Source of the DNA: Symbiodinium microadriaticum
Lineage: Eukaryota; Sar; Dinophyceae; Suessiales; Symbiodiniaceae
Assembly: GCA_001939145.1 (NCBI GenBank)
Contig: LSRX01000080.1
Location: 567,171-631,170, forward strand
Direction of reading: 5' to 3'
Length of the DNA stretch: 64,000 nucleotides
Positions 34,293 to 45,266 of the stretch are shown one piece after another. The number at the start of each line of letters is the position of its first letter. The first letter of the stretch is position 1. Position numbers and translations under genes: made by a program. A model generated the notes under the pieces. That model was not told where the DNA came from and made no database searches. It saw only the letters and a list, made by a program, of their open reading frames with translations.

Positions 34293-36319
34293 TTGCCAAA
34301 ACAACGTGCTCCCTGAGAAGGAATGCAATGTAGTGTGGACTAAGGGAGCGAGCCGTCGTCGCAAGACCATCGGTAGCAATGATCATGCCCACATCGGCGA
34401 CGACGAAAACCTCGACGACAGCGACAGCGACAACTAACCTGGTGCAGTAGATGTGGCATTAGCAGCTGTCTTCGAAGGACTGTTTTGCTTGATGCTTGTG
34501 CCACTGGAAACACTTGTTACGGCAAGACGGCAAGAGCAATAACATCCTGCAAAATGACGACAAGGACGACCCTGTCAACCATCATAGAAACTGAAACGGT
34601 AGCTGCGTGCGCGATGGGAATAACAAAACGGCATTGTCAAGTCAAAAGCAGTTGCAATAAGTGTTCCAGCAGAGCTGGTTCTACGAGCATCTGTTTCACA
34701 AATGCCGCAGCAAACACCATCGAGCAACATGAAATTCATTGGCCACTGCGCTCCATGCCGAACTGCAGCATGACCAGACTTCGGGCACTGGATTCAGGAA
34801 CATGCCAAAACCCAAGCCACAAGTAGAAATAACACTACAAGATCCACCTTAACCATTCAACATCAACAACCTCTCCAATGCTATGTGTTGGGAGCTCCAG
34901 GAAACAACGCCCCCAACCCCGAAGCGCCGAAGCCTGGGTGGCCGCGGCGCCTTAGAAGCACACCATGCAATGCATATTGGCAGTGTTTCAGAGCTTTCCG
35001 TACCTTTTGCTAGTCTCTGCTCTTACCATCCCTAGTCTACACTCCTCAATCAATCCACGTGGCTCTGAATGACCGGGAAGACTATGATCGATGACACCTA
35101 TACCCTCAAGCCGGGACACTGAAAGACCTGCAGATCCTGAAACATGTGATATCAGGGGGCAGCACCCTCTCTGAGCTCAGGAAACGGCTTTTCCAAAATC
35201 GGCAGCGGGCTTCCAGCTGACCTCCTCACAGGAATGCCGAGCATTTACTTTAGTAGCATCGGGTCCGCCTTGGTTCCTTGTTGATCAGCAACGATCTGTT
35301 GCTCTGATACAACACATCCTTTGCTTTGCGAATGCCATCACGATTGGGTATACGCATGCTCCTGCCCTTCTTCTCATCAGGAGCTTCTATATGCCTATGG
35401 ACCAATACCCACCAGCAGCGAAGTATGCTCAACATCCTCAACTCGATAATTTGGGCCGGCAGGGTTTCACACTCCTTCCTCACCTGCTCTCGACTCTGGG
35501 ATCATTGTGTCAGGAATCCAACTGCGCCTCAAGCCTCAGCGCCAAGTCGCAACAACAATGCCGCGCCTCAAGCACAACACCCCAAAACCCGGAACCCGCA
35601 ACATCTCTCTTCTGCAAAAGCCGCCCCACCGAAATCCCTAAACCCTGCCGAAAACCCCTAAACCCTACACCCCTAAACCCGAAACCCTAAACCCCTAAAC
35701 CGATCCCATCCGAAGATGTGGGGATTGGCTCCGGCAGCGACTCCGTGTTCACTTTGCGGCTCTCGGGGGAGGGCTGCCTTGGCCTTGGTCCCCGGCAGTG
35801 GGGTTTTTGCGGAAAATGAGGGTTTTTACCTGGACCCCAGATGACCTACCTTCTTAGGGTTCCTTAGTATAGTTTTGTCATGTATAAGTCCTTAAAAAGG
35901 TAGGTTCTTTTGGGGGTTAAGGTCGGGATTGGGGATGGGGGCCTTTAAAGGCAGTGAAGATCTGGAGCCTCGGCTTGGGGTCTTAACTTTCCGGACTTCA
36001 GGACTTGTGGGCTTCTGACGGTTGGGGGGTAGTTATGGCCCCTTTGGGATCTTAAGGGCAGAGAGCTCTTTGAGGTTCGGGGATCCCGAAACTCAAGGTC
36101 CCTCTAACCTGGTAGCTGCGCAAAACCAGGGCGTAGGGTGTTGGCTTAATTAGGAATTTATCCCCTGGTAGGTTGAGGGCAGAATTTATTAGACTTTGAC
36201 GAATTTCGGGATCTGGACCGGCGATGAGAGATCAAGCAACCTCGCAATTCCGTGCTAGATGAGCAAGGGCCGCTGGGCAAAGAGCGCGCGTCAGGGCTCG
36301 GGAGTTGGCTTCAGAGGAT
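34293..36319. other. Gene-free; telomere-like tract
   Basis: No exon recognised. A C-type tract lies at 35634-35702. From 35740 to 36200 the sequence is rich in G-runs and T-runs with stops in all frames. Confidence 0.5.
35634..35702 (-). repeat. Telomere-like array (CCCTAAA type), degenerate
   Basis: About eight units including CCCTAAA, CCCCTAAA, CCCGAAA and CCCTACA. Confidence 0.88.
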
Positions 36320-36643
36320 TCACAGTGTCGGCTTCAGCGAACTCGTCGGGATAGTAAACAAGTCGCTCTCCATGACATAAGGCACTTCTCCCGAAAGGCT
36401 CTGTTTTGCTTGCATGCTGATCCGGAACTCTGCGCACCTCCGATCCGCCAAGCTTTGCCGATGGCGCATCAGGCACGTGTGGCCGTTCGAGATGCCCCGG
36501 GAGAAGTTCCCCAAAGCAGCAACTCTCTCCTCGCTGACGCCTGGAGCAGCTTTCGTCTGGATTGTGTTGAACTGCAGCGGGAACCTCCCCGTTTCGGAGA
36601 AGCGAACCGATTCAATCTGGTTTGTGAATTGCTCGTGCAGCAT
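36320..36643 (-). CDS. Possible exon, hypothetical
   Basis: Not recognised. The 107-residue minus-strand frame has a balanced composition (for example TGRFPLQFNTIQTKAAPGVS, EERVAALGNFSRG, GEVPYVMESDLF). Two plus-strand frames are also open here, so the strand is uncertain. Flanking splice signals are not decisive. Confidence 0.22.
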   Translation of the reverse strand: MLHEQFTNQIESVRFSETGRFPLQFNTIQTKAAPGVSEERVAALGNFSRGISNGHTCLMRHRQSLADRRCAEFRISMQAKQSLSGEVPYVMESDLFTIPTSSLKPTL

Positions 36644-38204
36644 GCCTCATCTCGCACTGGGGCTCATGAAAGTACAACGTATTGTCCGTGACCAGGCATG
36701 ACTTCAAACAGTGCCCTGGCATCACCGTGGCCTTAAATTCTGTGCCCAGGGAGTCTAAAATGTGCAGCTATTGAAAGCTGTGCAAGAGGCTTCGGTGGCT
36801 TGCGCTCAGCCACTCTTCGAAGGACTTTACAGCTAAACGATTTGCAGCCGCCGTGTGCTGAGGAGAGCATCGAAAACGTTCACAGACACCGGGTTAGCCG
36901 CCACCTTGTACTCTATCTCCCTCCAGGCCTCCGCGACACTCCTGCGTGAGCAATCAGAAAAGTAGCGCGAGTTATCGGAGACATCACACCCTTGCCATGA
37001 GGCTTCCTAGGCCATTGGTGGCACTGGAGCTGGAACACGCTTCAAGCATTCAGCGATTCGGAGGCCCGTGTCTGTGCAGCAGCACCGAGCGCTGGCCTCC
37101 CCAGAAATGCCCCGACGACATCGTCAAAGCCCTGAGATGCCCAAGCCCGAACGGCACACAGGGATTTTGGCTTACGTTGTAAGATTGCTTCATAGGGCCA
37201 TAGGGATGCCTTCAATTTTACGGCTTCAAAAAGTTGCAATCACACAACCAACTGTTTGGGCCTCTAAATTCCTGGCTTCTGGCGTCATTAGGACACTGGC
37301 TTCGGAAGTGGTAAATGCAAACCTTACTGTTGAAAGCTGCTGATCATGATTTGTAGGTCGAGCAGCTTCCCGACCGCAGATGGACTTGTCTGGAACGCAG
37401 GGTCGGCCGTTGAAGTATGCCTCGTCGGGCATCCAATACCTTCGTCCAGCACACAAGCGGCGAACAAGCCTAATCCCGGACAAAGACTCAACACCGATCG
37501 TGCCGTCCTGACAACTTCAATCCCAACATGAGACACCCCCGTTGGACAAAGACAGCAAGAGAGATCCCAACCTCAAACCATCAAAGGTCGAGCTGCGCGC
37601 TGGCGGGTGGATCCGGGTTCTGACAGGTCTCCAGGCACTTCTCACAGGCCTCTCCAGGAAGGAGGTAGCACCTGTTGCGGCAGAGATCGGGGCTCTTTCG
37701 TAAAGGGTACGTAAGCGCAGAGTCCCAAGGTTAAGGGGTTGTTTTGTGAAAACATGCGTGTATGCGCATGTACCAAAAAGACAGAGGAGATTCAGACGCC
37801 GAGGGTGTTGATTCGGACTCAGGTGGAGCTGCATGTCCAGCACTCTGGGAATGCTTCGGGAACAGCTTGCTGCAACATCTCCAAGGCACATGTTGCCCGG
37901 ATTCTCTGTGAAGTCGGCATAAAGGTAGTAGTCCTCGGTTTCTCGCAGCATGCGGATCCGCAGTAACTAGGCTCATCCACTTCAAGAAAATATCCGCCCG
38001 GCTTTTGCATGCAAGCGGTGCACGTCTTCCGTCTGTGCACTACACAAACCTACATGGCGAAACCCTAAACCCCAAACCCCCTGTAAACACTCAAAGCCCC
38101 AACAAACCAATCACTGAAACTAAGCTGCCAGAGGAAGAGGCTGGCCCCAGGTGTGAGCTGCAAGAGCCTAAGAGAAGCTGGAGGCGGACAAACAGGCTGC
38201 ACTA

Positions 38205-38222
38205 GCCCTAAACCCTAAACCC
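38205..38222 (-). repeat. Telomere-like tract (CCCTAAA type)
   Basis: Two and a half CCCTAAA units. A G-type tract lies about 105 bases downstream, giving the same C-then-G order as at 34 kb on a smaller scale. Confidence 0.8.
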
Positions 38223-38325
38223 ACTTCAAAGGGCATTCACTATCGCCAGTCTCGTCTTCTGTTGTAGTCGATACTGTTGAGTGGTGACAGCTCGCAGGAC
38301 AAACCGAATCATCCGCAAGCTACCC

Positions 38326-38346
38326 TTTAGGGTTTAGGGTTTGGGG
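38326..38346 (+). repeat. Telomere-like tract (TTTAGGG type)
   Basis: Two TTTAGGG units and a TTTGGGG variant, partner of the tract at 38205. Confidence 0.78.
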
Positions 38347-38740
38347 TACCCTAAAATGAACTTGCACTTGCCAGCTTCCTGCCTGTGCGAAGACTCCGAT
38401 ATACAAGCTTAGAAGCATCGCTGCAAATCGACAGTGAGAGTTTTGCGGATGAAATCACGGAATACTCCAAGCCAGATGACAGCAGCTGAAGCCCGAACCT
38501 AAACTCACAGCACTGGTAAAACCGACCCACGTGTTTAAATACTCTACATGTCACATACATCCACAAAGACCCTAGCCGACAAGAGCATTGGCAACGCTCT
38601 AGGCCCTCAACCATCTGAATCCTAGCCAGACCCCTCAAGTTCAGTTTAGTCGACCGAAGTTTCTTGACGACGAGTGTGACGTCTACTGTTTTGGCAAACA
38701 TGATTTTTGTGGCTATCATGTTGGTGGTCCGTCGTCCTTC

Positions 38741-38825
38741 GGCTGCTGCTGCTGCTGCTGCTGCCGCGACGACTACTGCGACCACCTCTACCGCCACTAC
38801 AACTGCTACTACAACCAACACCGCC
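38741..38825. repeat. CTG / ACN trinucleotide run
   Basis: Seven or so GCTG-phase CTG units are followed by degenerate ACT/ACC/CGA triplets. In one plus-strand frame it codes for an Ala then Thr tract; coding status unknown. Confidence 0.85.
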
Positions 38826-39498
38826 AGACCACAAACCCAGCAACAGAACCGGGAACCAGGCCCCAGTTTCAGCGAAGGCACCTGCCCGAGCCAAGCCGCC
38901 AAAAAGCCGAGCTGCGAATCGCCCCACCTAGCTGGAAGGGGGTTTTAGGGTCTAGGTTGCTTGGGCACAGGGGTTTCGAATGCTAGGAAGTTTAGGGTTT
39001 AGCACCGCTGCACCGTGCCACCTTTGCAACAGAATACAACATCGAATATTTGAGCAATGTCGCCCCATTTGTTCCAACCTATCAAAGAATCAGCTACGAC
39101 ATGCTTCAAAATGCCGGGCCCAAGGCTTCAATCATCTCTGCTGGGCACGAAGGACCCCCCGCACTCGGAAAAATCCGATTGCTTCCGTTTAAGACCCTTA
39201 TTCAGCCAAAGTCGATCAGCTGGGCTCTGGACCGAAAATCCGGAAGCCTGGTCCCTAAGTCCTACATGTTGAGCCTATTTATCTCCTCCCAAGCCTTCTT
39301 GGTACCCGGGTTTTCATGGAGGCCGAGAGGCCAAAGCCCGGCCAGCCATGGGCCAGCGCCCAACGAGCGGCTCAACTTCTTGAAGATGGGCCGAATGGCC
39401 TCAAGGGGCTTCCGGCCAGTGTACCCTACGACCGCAACATCTTGGTCGCCAAGAAGTCAAACCAAAGCTCCAAAAAGCCAACGGTAACATCTATCTAT

Positions 39499-39499
39499 G

Positions 39500-39549
<50 letters not shown>

Positions 39550-39552
39550 CCT
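39499..39552. repeat. CA / TA dinucleotide run
   Basis: A short (CA)n passes into two (TA)n runs. Confidence 0.9.
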
Positions 39553-39600
39553 ATACTACCTATACCGCTCTCGTTTCACCTAAGGCCCTGCAGTCGAACC

Positions 39601-39981
39601 TCATCGTAGGAGTCCAGTGCCATGGAGCGGTACCAAGCCCGCACCTCCGGTCGCACGAGTTTGCAGGCAGAGGAGGTTGCTTGAAATGTGCGGGGTGACT
39701 TCAGCTGCCTTACATGCTGCAGCATATTCAGCGACTTTCGGTTTTGCAGCCGTCATCGATCCCTCCAAAATAGTTCGAGCCGCCTGCTTCTCAAACGCGA
39801 ACTTTCCAGTACTCATGTCTCTCTGCCCCAGTAGCCGGTTTGTCCGCGCCAGTGCCAGGTTATGCTTCGTTTCCTTGAAGAAGCCCTGGCTCTCGCTCAT
39901 GAAGACCACGACTGGCCTCGCAAGATGTTGGACCCCAAAGCTCTGTGAAGCTTCGTTGGGGGGGTATCCTATGTTGAAAGC
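39601..39981 (-). CDS. Probable exon, charged helical protein segment
   Basis: Not recognised. The minus-strand frame is open from an AG at 39982-39983 to a stop at 39601, with no ATG needed until 39909. The best part is protein-like: SESQGFFKETKHNLALARTN, then RDMSTGKFAFEKQAARTILE and AAKPKVAEYAAACKAAEV, an amphipathic helical pattern. It lies about 120 bases downstream of the PARG-like frame on the same strand, across an AT-rich gap with a GT near that frame's end and a pyrimidine-containing stretch before this AG, so it may be the next exon. Direct joining from the most obvious GT does not keep frame, so an independent gene is also possible. Confidence 0.38.
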   Translation of the reverse strand, partial: AFNIGYPPNEASQSFGVQHLARPVVVFMSESQGFFKETKHNLALARTNRLLGQRDMSTGKFAFEKQAARTILEGSMTAAKPKVAEYAAACKAAEVTPHISSNLLCLQTRATGGAGLVPLHGTGLLR

Positions 39982-40104
39982 CTGACCAGGTCCCCAAAAA
40001 CCAAGGCGCCCAGGCTAAGCCTTCACATTTCTGGGCAAACAAGAGACCTGAATTAAATAGTATATTATATTATATCATATCATAGTATATTATATTCTAC
40101 TATG

Positions 40105-40896
40105 TTATATTCTATAAGAGCAAGCACCTGACCTCGACCTGTCGATCTGGTAGGAGGCTCCCTCCAGGGTGATCGTCTCGAGATCCCGATCGTCGACGGG
40201 AAGGTCGGAAAGAACCAGTGGGGAGTCGAAGCGGGCGGTGCCATCCAGGTTCTTGAAGAAGTTTCGGGCTCCCAAAAACCAAACAGGCTGTCGTACCTGT
40301 GGGTAAGGCATGCTCCTCGACAAGAAGTATGCAAGAACGGTGACTTCTGGAAAATACACGGAGAGGCGCTCGTCTTGTCCACCACCCAGGCCACATGCTT
40401 TGGCATCAAACAGATAGCCCCCAAACCACGAGGCAGAGATGTCTTGAGTAACCTGACCTTCCAGGCCTCCCGTCATGAAGTCGACCCCGGGATTGCTGGC
40501 AGTGCGCGGAACGCACCCGGACTCAGGAACCGTCTCCGCATTTGAGATGTCACCGGCCCCGGCATCGTAGTCGCAAATGCGCAGCCCGGAGGACTCTAGA
40601 ATCACATTCTCCGCGAGGGCTCTGACGTCTGACACCTCGGGTGCGGCATTGGCCTTTGCCGTGAGGATCATCGGACCCTGCTTGCCGTCTGCCAGCGTCT
40701 CGTCTGCAGAGCAAGCTGCCAGGAGCGTGGCAAAGGAAGCCCGGAAGTCGCAGGCGCCTTGGCACATCTCCATGAGCCGGAAGAGTCCGCTGTCGTAGTT
40801 CCAAAGCGTTCCACCGAAGAAGCTCTTGGCCGTGATATAGCAGACCTGCCTTCGCGAGTAGGCCACCCAGCCACCGTGGCCGAGCCTCGGTTCCAT
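40105..40896 (-). CDS. Poly(ADP-ribose) glycohydrolase-like catalytic core, partial and atypical
   Basis: PARG removes poly(ADP-ribose) chains by cleaving ribose-ribose bonds. Numbered from the first Met, Asp152 then Gly159-Gly160-Tyr161 copies the spacing of the family's DFAN...GGG phosphate-binding loop, with Asn and the third Gly lost. Gln174-Asp175-Glu176 stands where the catalytic QEE stands. Pro183-Glu184 follows at the family spacing (eight residues from catalytic Glu), and WFLGARNF (206-213) matches the next strand. An insertion of about five residues lengthens the loop. Residues 12-30 (AYSRRQVCYITAKSFFGGT) resemble the helix before the macrodomain core. After about residue 253 the frame runs into AT-rich DNA and stops, with GT dinucleotides there fitting a splice donor, so the C-terminus is missing. 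A same-frame segment lies upstream beyond a TGA. It is either an intron-split divergent member or a decaying copy. Confidence 0.5.
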   Translation of the reverse strand: MEPRLGHGGWVAYSRRQVCYITAKSFFGGTLWNYDSGLFRLMEMCQGACDFRASFATLLAACSADETLADGKQGPMILTAKANAAPEVSDVRALAENVILESSGLRICDYDAGAGDISNAETVPESGCVPRTASNPGVDFMTGGLEGQVTQDISASWFGGYLFDAKACGLGGGQDERLSVYFPEVTVLAYFLSRSMPYPQVRQPVWFLGARNFFKNLDGTARFDSPLVLSDLPVDDRDLETITLEGASYQIDRSRSGACSYRI

Positions 40897-40917
40897 GACA
40901 AGTGCTCTTTCTTCATG

Positions 40918-41346
40918 TCAAATTCTGGTCCCAACTGTTGGGGCCCCCGGCTGGTCGTCGTCCTCCTCGGGCCAGGGCACCAGGACTCCGTAGTTGCCGA
41001 AGGGATTGCTGGCCAGCAGGTCATTCCACAACCAGCTCGCAACGTCCTTGCAGCTCCACTGCTTGGAGGCCGGGCTACTCTCAGCAGACTGGTCTGGAGT
41101 GAGCCTCCTGGTTGCAACTGAGTATTTATCTGCATATACCTTCTGGGACCCTGCATCATGTCCTCGGCAGACTTGCCGAAAGGGTTCGGCCAGCCGTTCT
41201 CGAAGGAAGCTCCTCAGCCCAAGAGGGAACAGAGTCTTAACCGTGACCAAAGCTCGAGCTCCGATCCTGAAGCCCAACATTTGGGACTGCATGATCGGTC
41301 TACGTGCCATGTTGAGCCAGGAGTCCCAACATCGCTTGCATCTCAC
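40918..41346 (-). CDS. Upstream segment in phase with the PARG-like frame
   Basis: This 142-codon frame ends at a TGA (40918-40920) and is in the same phase as the PARG-like frame that restarts seven codons later. Its C-terminal part, WSCKDVASWLWNDLLASNPF then GNYGVLVPWPEEDDD, is protein-like; the N-terminal part is less so. An overlapping frame one phase off (40668-41159) is open across the TGA, so a small frameshift, a short intron or stop-codon decay could each explain the break. The segment has no recognised domain on its own. Confidence 0.32.
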   Translation of the reverse strand: MRCKRCWDSWLNMARRPIMQSQMLGFRIGARALVTVKTLFPLGLRSFLRERLAEPFRQVCRGHDAGSQKVYADKYSVATRRLTPDQSAESSPASKQWSCKDVASWLWNDLLASNPFGNYGVLVPWPEEDDDQPGAPTVGTRI

Positions 41347-43284
41347 CCTCTCGCACAGGTCTCATCTGCAATCTCCAGTAGAATGCCTTCGCCTCCTCGA
41401 TGCAGCGACAGTCTGAGAAGGTCGGGCATGGGTGTAGGATTTCCTTCGTTTGCCAACCATTATGGGGCATTTGGGACTCTGGTCTTGAACTTTGGGTTTG
41501 GGCGAGGACAATGTCTGGGGTGACTCCGAAGTCTACATGGCGATCTTGACAACCAGCTCAAAACTGCAGCTTCGAACCTCGCCGGGGCTCCGCAGCGCAA
41601 GGTTTGAAACTCCTCCGCTCAAAACCTTCGCCATTAAGCACCGGAATTCTTTCGTCCTTGCAGCCCAATCAGGTCCAATCCCTTTGCGCCCCACCAAATC
41701 CGAAAATCTCGTCCCCAAGCCCTCAAAGCCCTGAGCCATCGTCTCCTTGTTGGAGACATATGCACCGCCAGCTTCCACCTGCGCCGGATAGACGGGCTCA
41801 TCCTGCAGACAGATGTTCTGTGCACGGCGGCTTACATGTTGAGGCGTAGGCATAACAGTTGCGGCTTTGGGGTTTGGAGTTTGGAGTTCTGGTTTGGAGG
41901 GGGAGAGTGTTTGCACAAGGCCGACAGCGGGCTAGCGATCCCGCCACAACGACCGATGCTACGTCGACAGTGCTCCAAAATAGACAACCTTGCTCAGGTA
42001 GTAACTCTGTCCCGGTGATGCTGCTAATTTAGATTAAAGACCATTCCTGGTCTGCGTGCGAGTGCCCCTGCAAAGCCTGGAGTCATGCACAAATCTGACT
42101 GGGTGCCAGATCAGCCAGTACGTGTAACCTCTATGCTGAATTCAAACGCTGAATGCACGCGCAGATGTCACACACACGCCCGTGTGCGGACATGTACGCA
42201 GCGTACATGCATGCTTACCACGTACACGCGCGGAGCGTCGGACTCAAACTGGCACCTGCAAAAGCGGGCGAGCATGTAAGCTTCGGATGTAGAACCACTA
42301 GCGACACCGCCGGGCAGAAGGGATAGCAGAACATCAAAGCTGAGCTATCTCGAACCCCAACCTTGCTCGAATCGATGGTGTTGTGTCAGTTGCAAACTCC
42401 AGGGCCTCAGGTCCTGGGCCGCTTTCATCGCCTCCGCAGGGCCAAGCGGGGGCTTTCGGAGGGTTGAATCAGTGTGTGCATCCATGAGATGATGCTATAA
42501 GTTGATCCCATGGCCCGCTGGAATGAGACATGAGTGTTCGGGAAGAGATCACTTGAGGTCCACCTTCGAGCGATGTCTCGTCTTCAGCCGCAGTGACCCA
42601 AGCGCCGAGAATGGCCGCGAGGCCTGCACGGTGAGGTGACACGCTACCAAGGATAAGATGCTCTTGCTGAGACCTTCAGCAGCTGGGGTGAAAATGGCTC
42701 CCTTTCCCTTTACCTCCTTCGCCCTGCAGCTCTCGCGCTCGCGCCTGCTCGCCATAGAACAAAGGCCATGGCAAACGTCAGCCACAAGCAGCTTCTCACT
42801 TTGGGCAGCAAACGCTTAGGGAGGCAGAACAATCTAGAGCTTGGGGACTTGGGGGGCTCGTGCCGGAGCGAGGCCGCTCTCACAGCGAGCCAAAGAAACC
42901 TTGTCAGGACCTGTGTTGTGTCTGCTTTTCGCCAGAACGCAGAAGAAGCCGAAGGCTGTACAGACCATCGAACGGTCGTGTGTCAGAGGTTCGCAGCAGG
43001 AAGCCTCTCTAAAACGAAGGAACCCACCTCCCAAAGCTCGGCCCGAAGAGACACTTCCTGCGCCGCACACCGGAAAAGTGCGGATGGAACACCGTGGTCG
43101 CCCGTCCCTTTTCACTGAATGCGTTGTGCCTCCAGACTGAAGCACGGTACACGCACTGCTTCTTCGGCCTCCGGTGCTCCTCATTCTGCCTAGGATCCCT
43201 ATTTCCGAGAGGAGGGTCCCTCGTTCTGAAAGACTTCTCACTGTCAGCCTTATTATTATTATAGAATTAGAAGCAGCGTTCTGA
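41347..43284. other. No confident gene
   Basis: Frames overlap on both strands. The most protein-like is minus 42549-42785 (Arg/Glu-rich, then APAAEGLSK-like helix), without recognised motif. Near 42160-42240 there is a CA/CG-rich, TACATGCA-containing patch. Confidence 0.4.
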
Positions 43285-44241
43285 GTGACCTTACCGGGAG
43301 GGCTGCACGAAGTGCGGAACCACGAGAGCACTAAGCAGAAAAAAAACACAGCCGAGATTACAGCCCGAAGCACTTCTGCTTTTGTGCCTTCTTGGTTCCT
43401 GACAGAAGCCAGCAAAAAACGGCAGTCGTCCCCGCCGAGCCCCAGTGATTTCTTCAGCGGGTCTCAACAGGGCAGGGCAAGCCAGCCAAGGATGCAGGTT
43501 TGTGGGATTCCAGGAATCGGTCTGAGGCCTCAGGTCGTGTCTGCACTTCGCACTGTGAGTTCGGATTGCCATCCTGAGTACTACCAGCCTGCACCCTCAT
43601 CTGCTGGCCCTTGTCCCACCAGACCAGAAGGGGCCGCCTCGTTCCAAGAGACCCCGGAAGCAAAACACGGGAGATGTGCAAACTACACCTTCTGCTTTCA
43701 GCTCGAGCTGCCTTGGGGTTTTAGTTTCAGAGCCGGTGCACTTGTGCTTGCCTTCAGTCACCTGCGGCATCTTGCAACTACACTGCAACTCTCCCGTCAA
43801 GGGGCGTGCCTGCAGTTCACGTCCCCTGCTTGGCTACGAGGTGAGACAGCAGGGCGCACAGCGCGACACAAAGCACACCGGAGAAACCGGGCCTCTCAAC
43901 CCAACCTTGTACTTGTTTATGCAACACCAGACCCAAACCTGGCAATCGGGGTAGCTATGTGTTTGCCAGTTTCCAGTGCGCGGTTTGGACATCAACTTCC
44001 TGTGGCCTTGTGGGAGCAGCAGGAACTTTCAAGTCGTGAAAGGCTTCTGAACATGGCCTGCCACTCCCTCAAGGTGGACATCTCCCCATCCCCGAGGACC
44101 CCTTATCCCAAAACCTCAAGTAGGCTTCGGCTCTCGATCTATATGGTGTTGCATGGGGGTGGGGAGGGGACCTGCCCAGTTCATGAACGCTTAAAAGCCG
44201 TCCATTCGGACGGTCCCGAGCATAAGTTCAATTCAGCGTGA
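43285..44241 (+). CDS. Hypothetical open frame, 318 codons
   Basis: Not recognised. The second-longest frame in the window. It contains a stretch resembling a weak hydrophobic segment (LPWGFSFRAGALVLAFSHLR), many Ser, Pro and Arg residues and no domain signature. A minus-strand frame covers part of it. The length is more than expected by chance in balanced DNA, which is the main argument. Composition argues against a conserved enzyme. It could be a lineage-specific gene, a read-through of several exons and introns, or noise. Confidence 0.2.
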   Translation: MTLPGGLHEVRNHESTKQKKNTAEITARSTSAFVPSWFLTEASKKRQSSPPSPSDFFSGSQQGRASQPRMQVCGIPGIGLRPQVVSALRTVSSDCHPEYYQPAPSSAGPCPTRPEGAASFQETPEAKHGRCANYTFCFQLELPWGFSFRAGALVLAFSHLRHLATTLQLSRQGACLQFTSPAWLRGETAGRTARHKAHRRNRASQPNLVLVYATPDPNLAIGVAMCLPVSSARFGHQLPVALWEQQELSSRERLLNMACHSLKVDISPSPRTPYPKTSSRLRLSIYMVLHGGGEGTCPVHERLKAVHSDGPEHKFNSA

Positions 44242-45036
44242 GTTCAAGGTCCCGGATGTTTCATCGAATCCGGCGTCCTACCGACCGTCTCACAAGTCCT
44301 ACTGCGGCTTTTGATTCTGTGCTCAGACTTCGGTCTCATGTTCGCTGCACACACCGACGACAAGGTCGACGGCCCACAGCTCTCGATTTTGTTGCATCTG
44401 GAGGTTACATGGGATCCGATGTCTCCGGGGCCTTCAAACTCTCTGGCATATATGTCACAACTACCAGGTGCTGGAATTTCTGCGGCCACTCACTCCGAGG
44501 CCGAAAAGCACTTGGAACGGCTGGCCTGGGCAGAGCGCATCGAAAGAGCTATCTGTTTGCCGGAAAGGAAGCATCGCGGAGCTCTCGTGAGGCTGCCATC
44601 CAACAGCTAAAGCTTGTTCGGTACGAGAGGGGTGGCCCGGCAGCAAGTGTATGCTTGCTTGTCCGGCGGTGGCAGCTGCAACACCACCGTATACTACCGA
44701 TCCCAAACCCCAAACGGCCCTAAACCTACAAATTTCTGAAAACTTGAAAGTCGGCTTGACCCTAAAAAGCACTGAAGCCTAAAATCTCCGTGAGACCCAA
44801 CCAAGGCCGAGGCAGTTGGCGTGGGCAGCGGCAGAACTTGTCGGATCAGCTCCAGACCTGAGCCATATCGCCAGGCTTTTTGTTTGTGTGGGGGGGGGGG
44901 GTTGGTGTCTGCCCTACTATTAGGGTTTTAGGGTTGAAGGTTTGAGGCTTATCGGGTTCAGGGCTTGGGGATAGTCAGCTGATGTAGGGGCCTTAGTGCT
45001 GACAGTAGGAGTATGGGGAGATATCATAGTGCAATA
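44242..45036. other. No recognisable gene; G-run
   Basis: Frames such as 44238-44723 look random. A G homopolymer of about twelve lies at 44889-44901, followed by degenerate TTTAGGG words. Confidence 0.45.
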
Positions 45037-45266
45037 TCCTTTACACGGGTTGATAAGGGACCCCTGAGGAGGGGACTGCGCGTTGCAGTTTGCCAATGGG
45101 CCCAATGGGGCCCAATGGGGCCGAATAATGGGGCCTAATGGGGCCTGATGGGGGCTAATGGGCTTCCGGCTTGCCTCCATTACACCATACTGGGCCCCAT
45201 TGGCAATTGCAAATCACAGGGGTCCCCTTCTATAGGGGTCCCCTATCAACCGCGTGACATAAAGGA
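45037..45266. mobile_element. Large palindromic foldback element with internal tandem repeat
   Basis: The left arm 45037-45105 and right arm 45190-45266 are imperfect inverted copies of about 70 bases. On the left TCCTTTACACGGGTTGATAA is followed by GGGACCCCTGAGGAGGGGAC and ends in TTGCCAATGGGCCCAA. The right arm has the complements of each, with small insertions. The loop holds about five units of a nine- to ten-base GGGGCCTAATG-type tandem repeat. No coding potential. It fits a non-autonomous foldback transposon or a recombination-derived palindrome. Confidence 0.7.

Larger units (their letters stand above)
36644..39600. other. No confident gene; repeats
   Basis: Contains telomere-like tracts (38060-38079, 38205-38222, 38326-38346, 38988-39002), a CTG/ACN trinucleotide run and a CA/TA run. 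Frames such as 38351-38902 (minus) contain trinucleotide repeat and otherwise look random. Confidence 0.45.

Noticed and set aside
42834..43415. 193-codon minus-strand frame
   Set aside because: Random-looking composition, crosses an ATT run, and overlaps the longer plus-strand frame; no motif.
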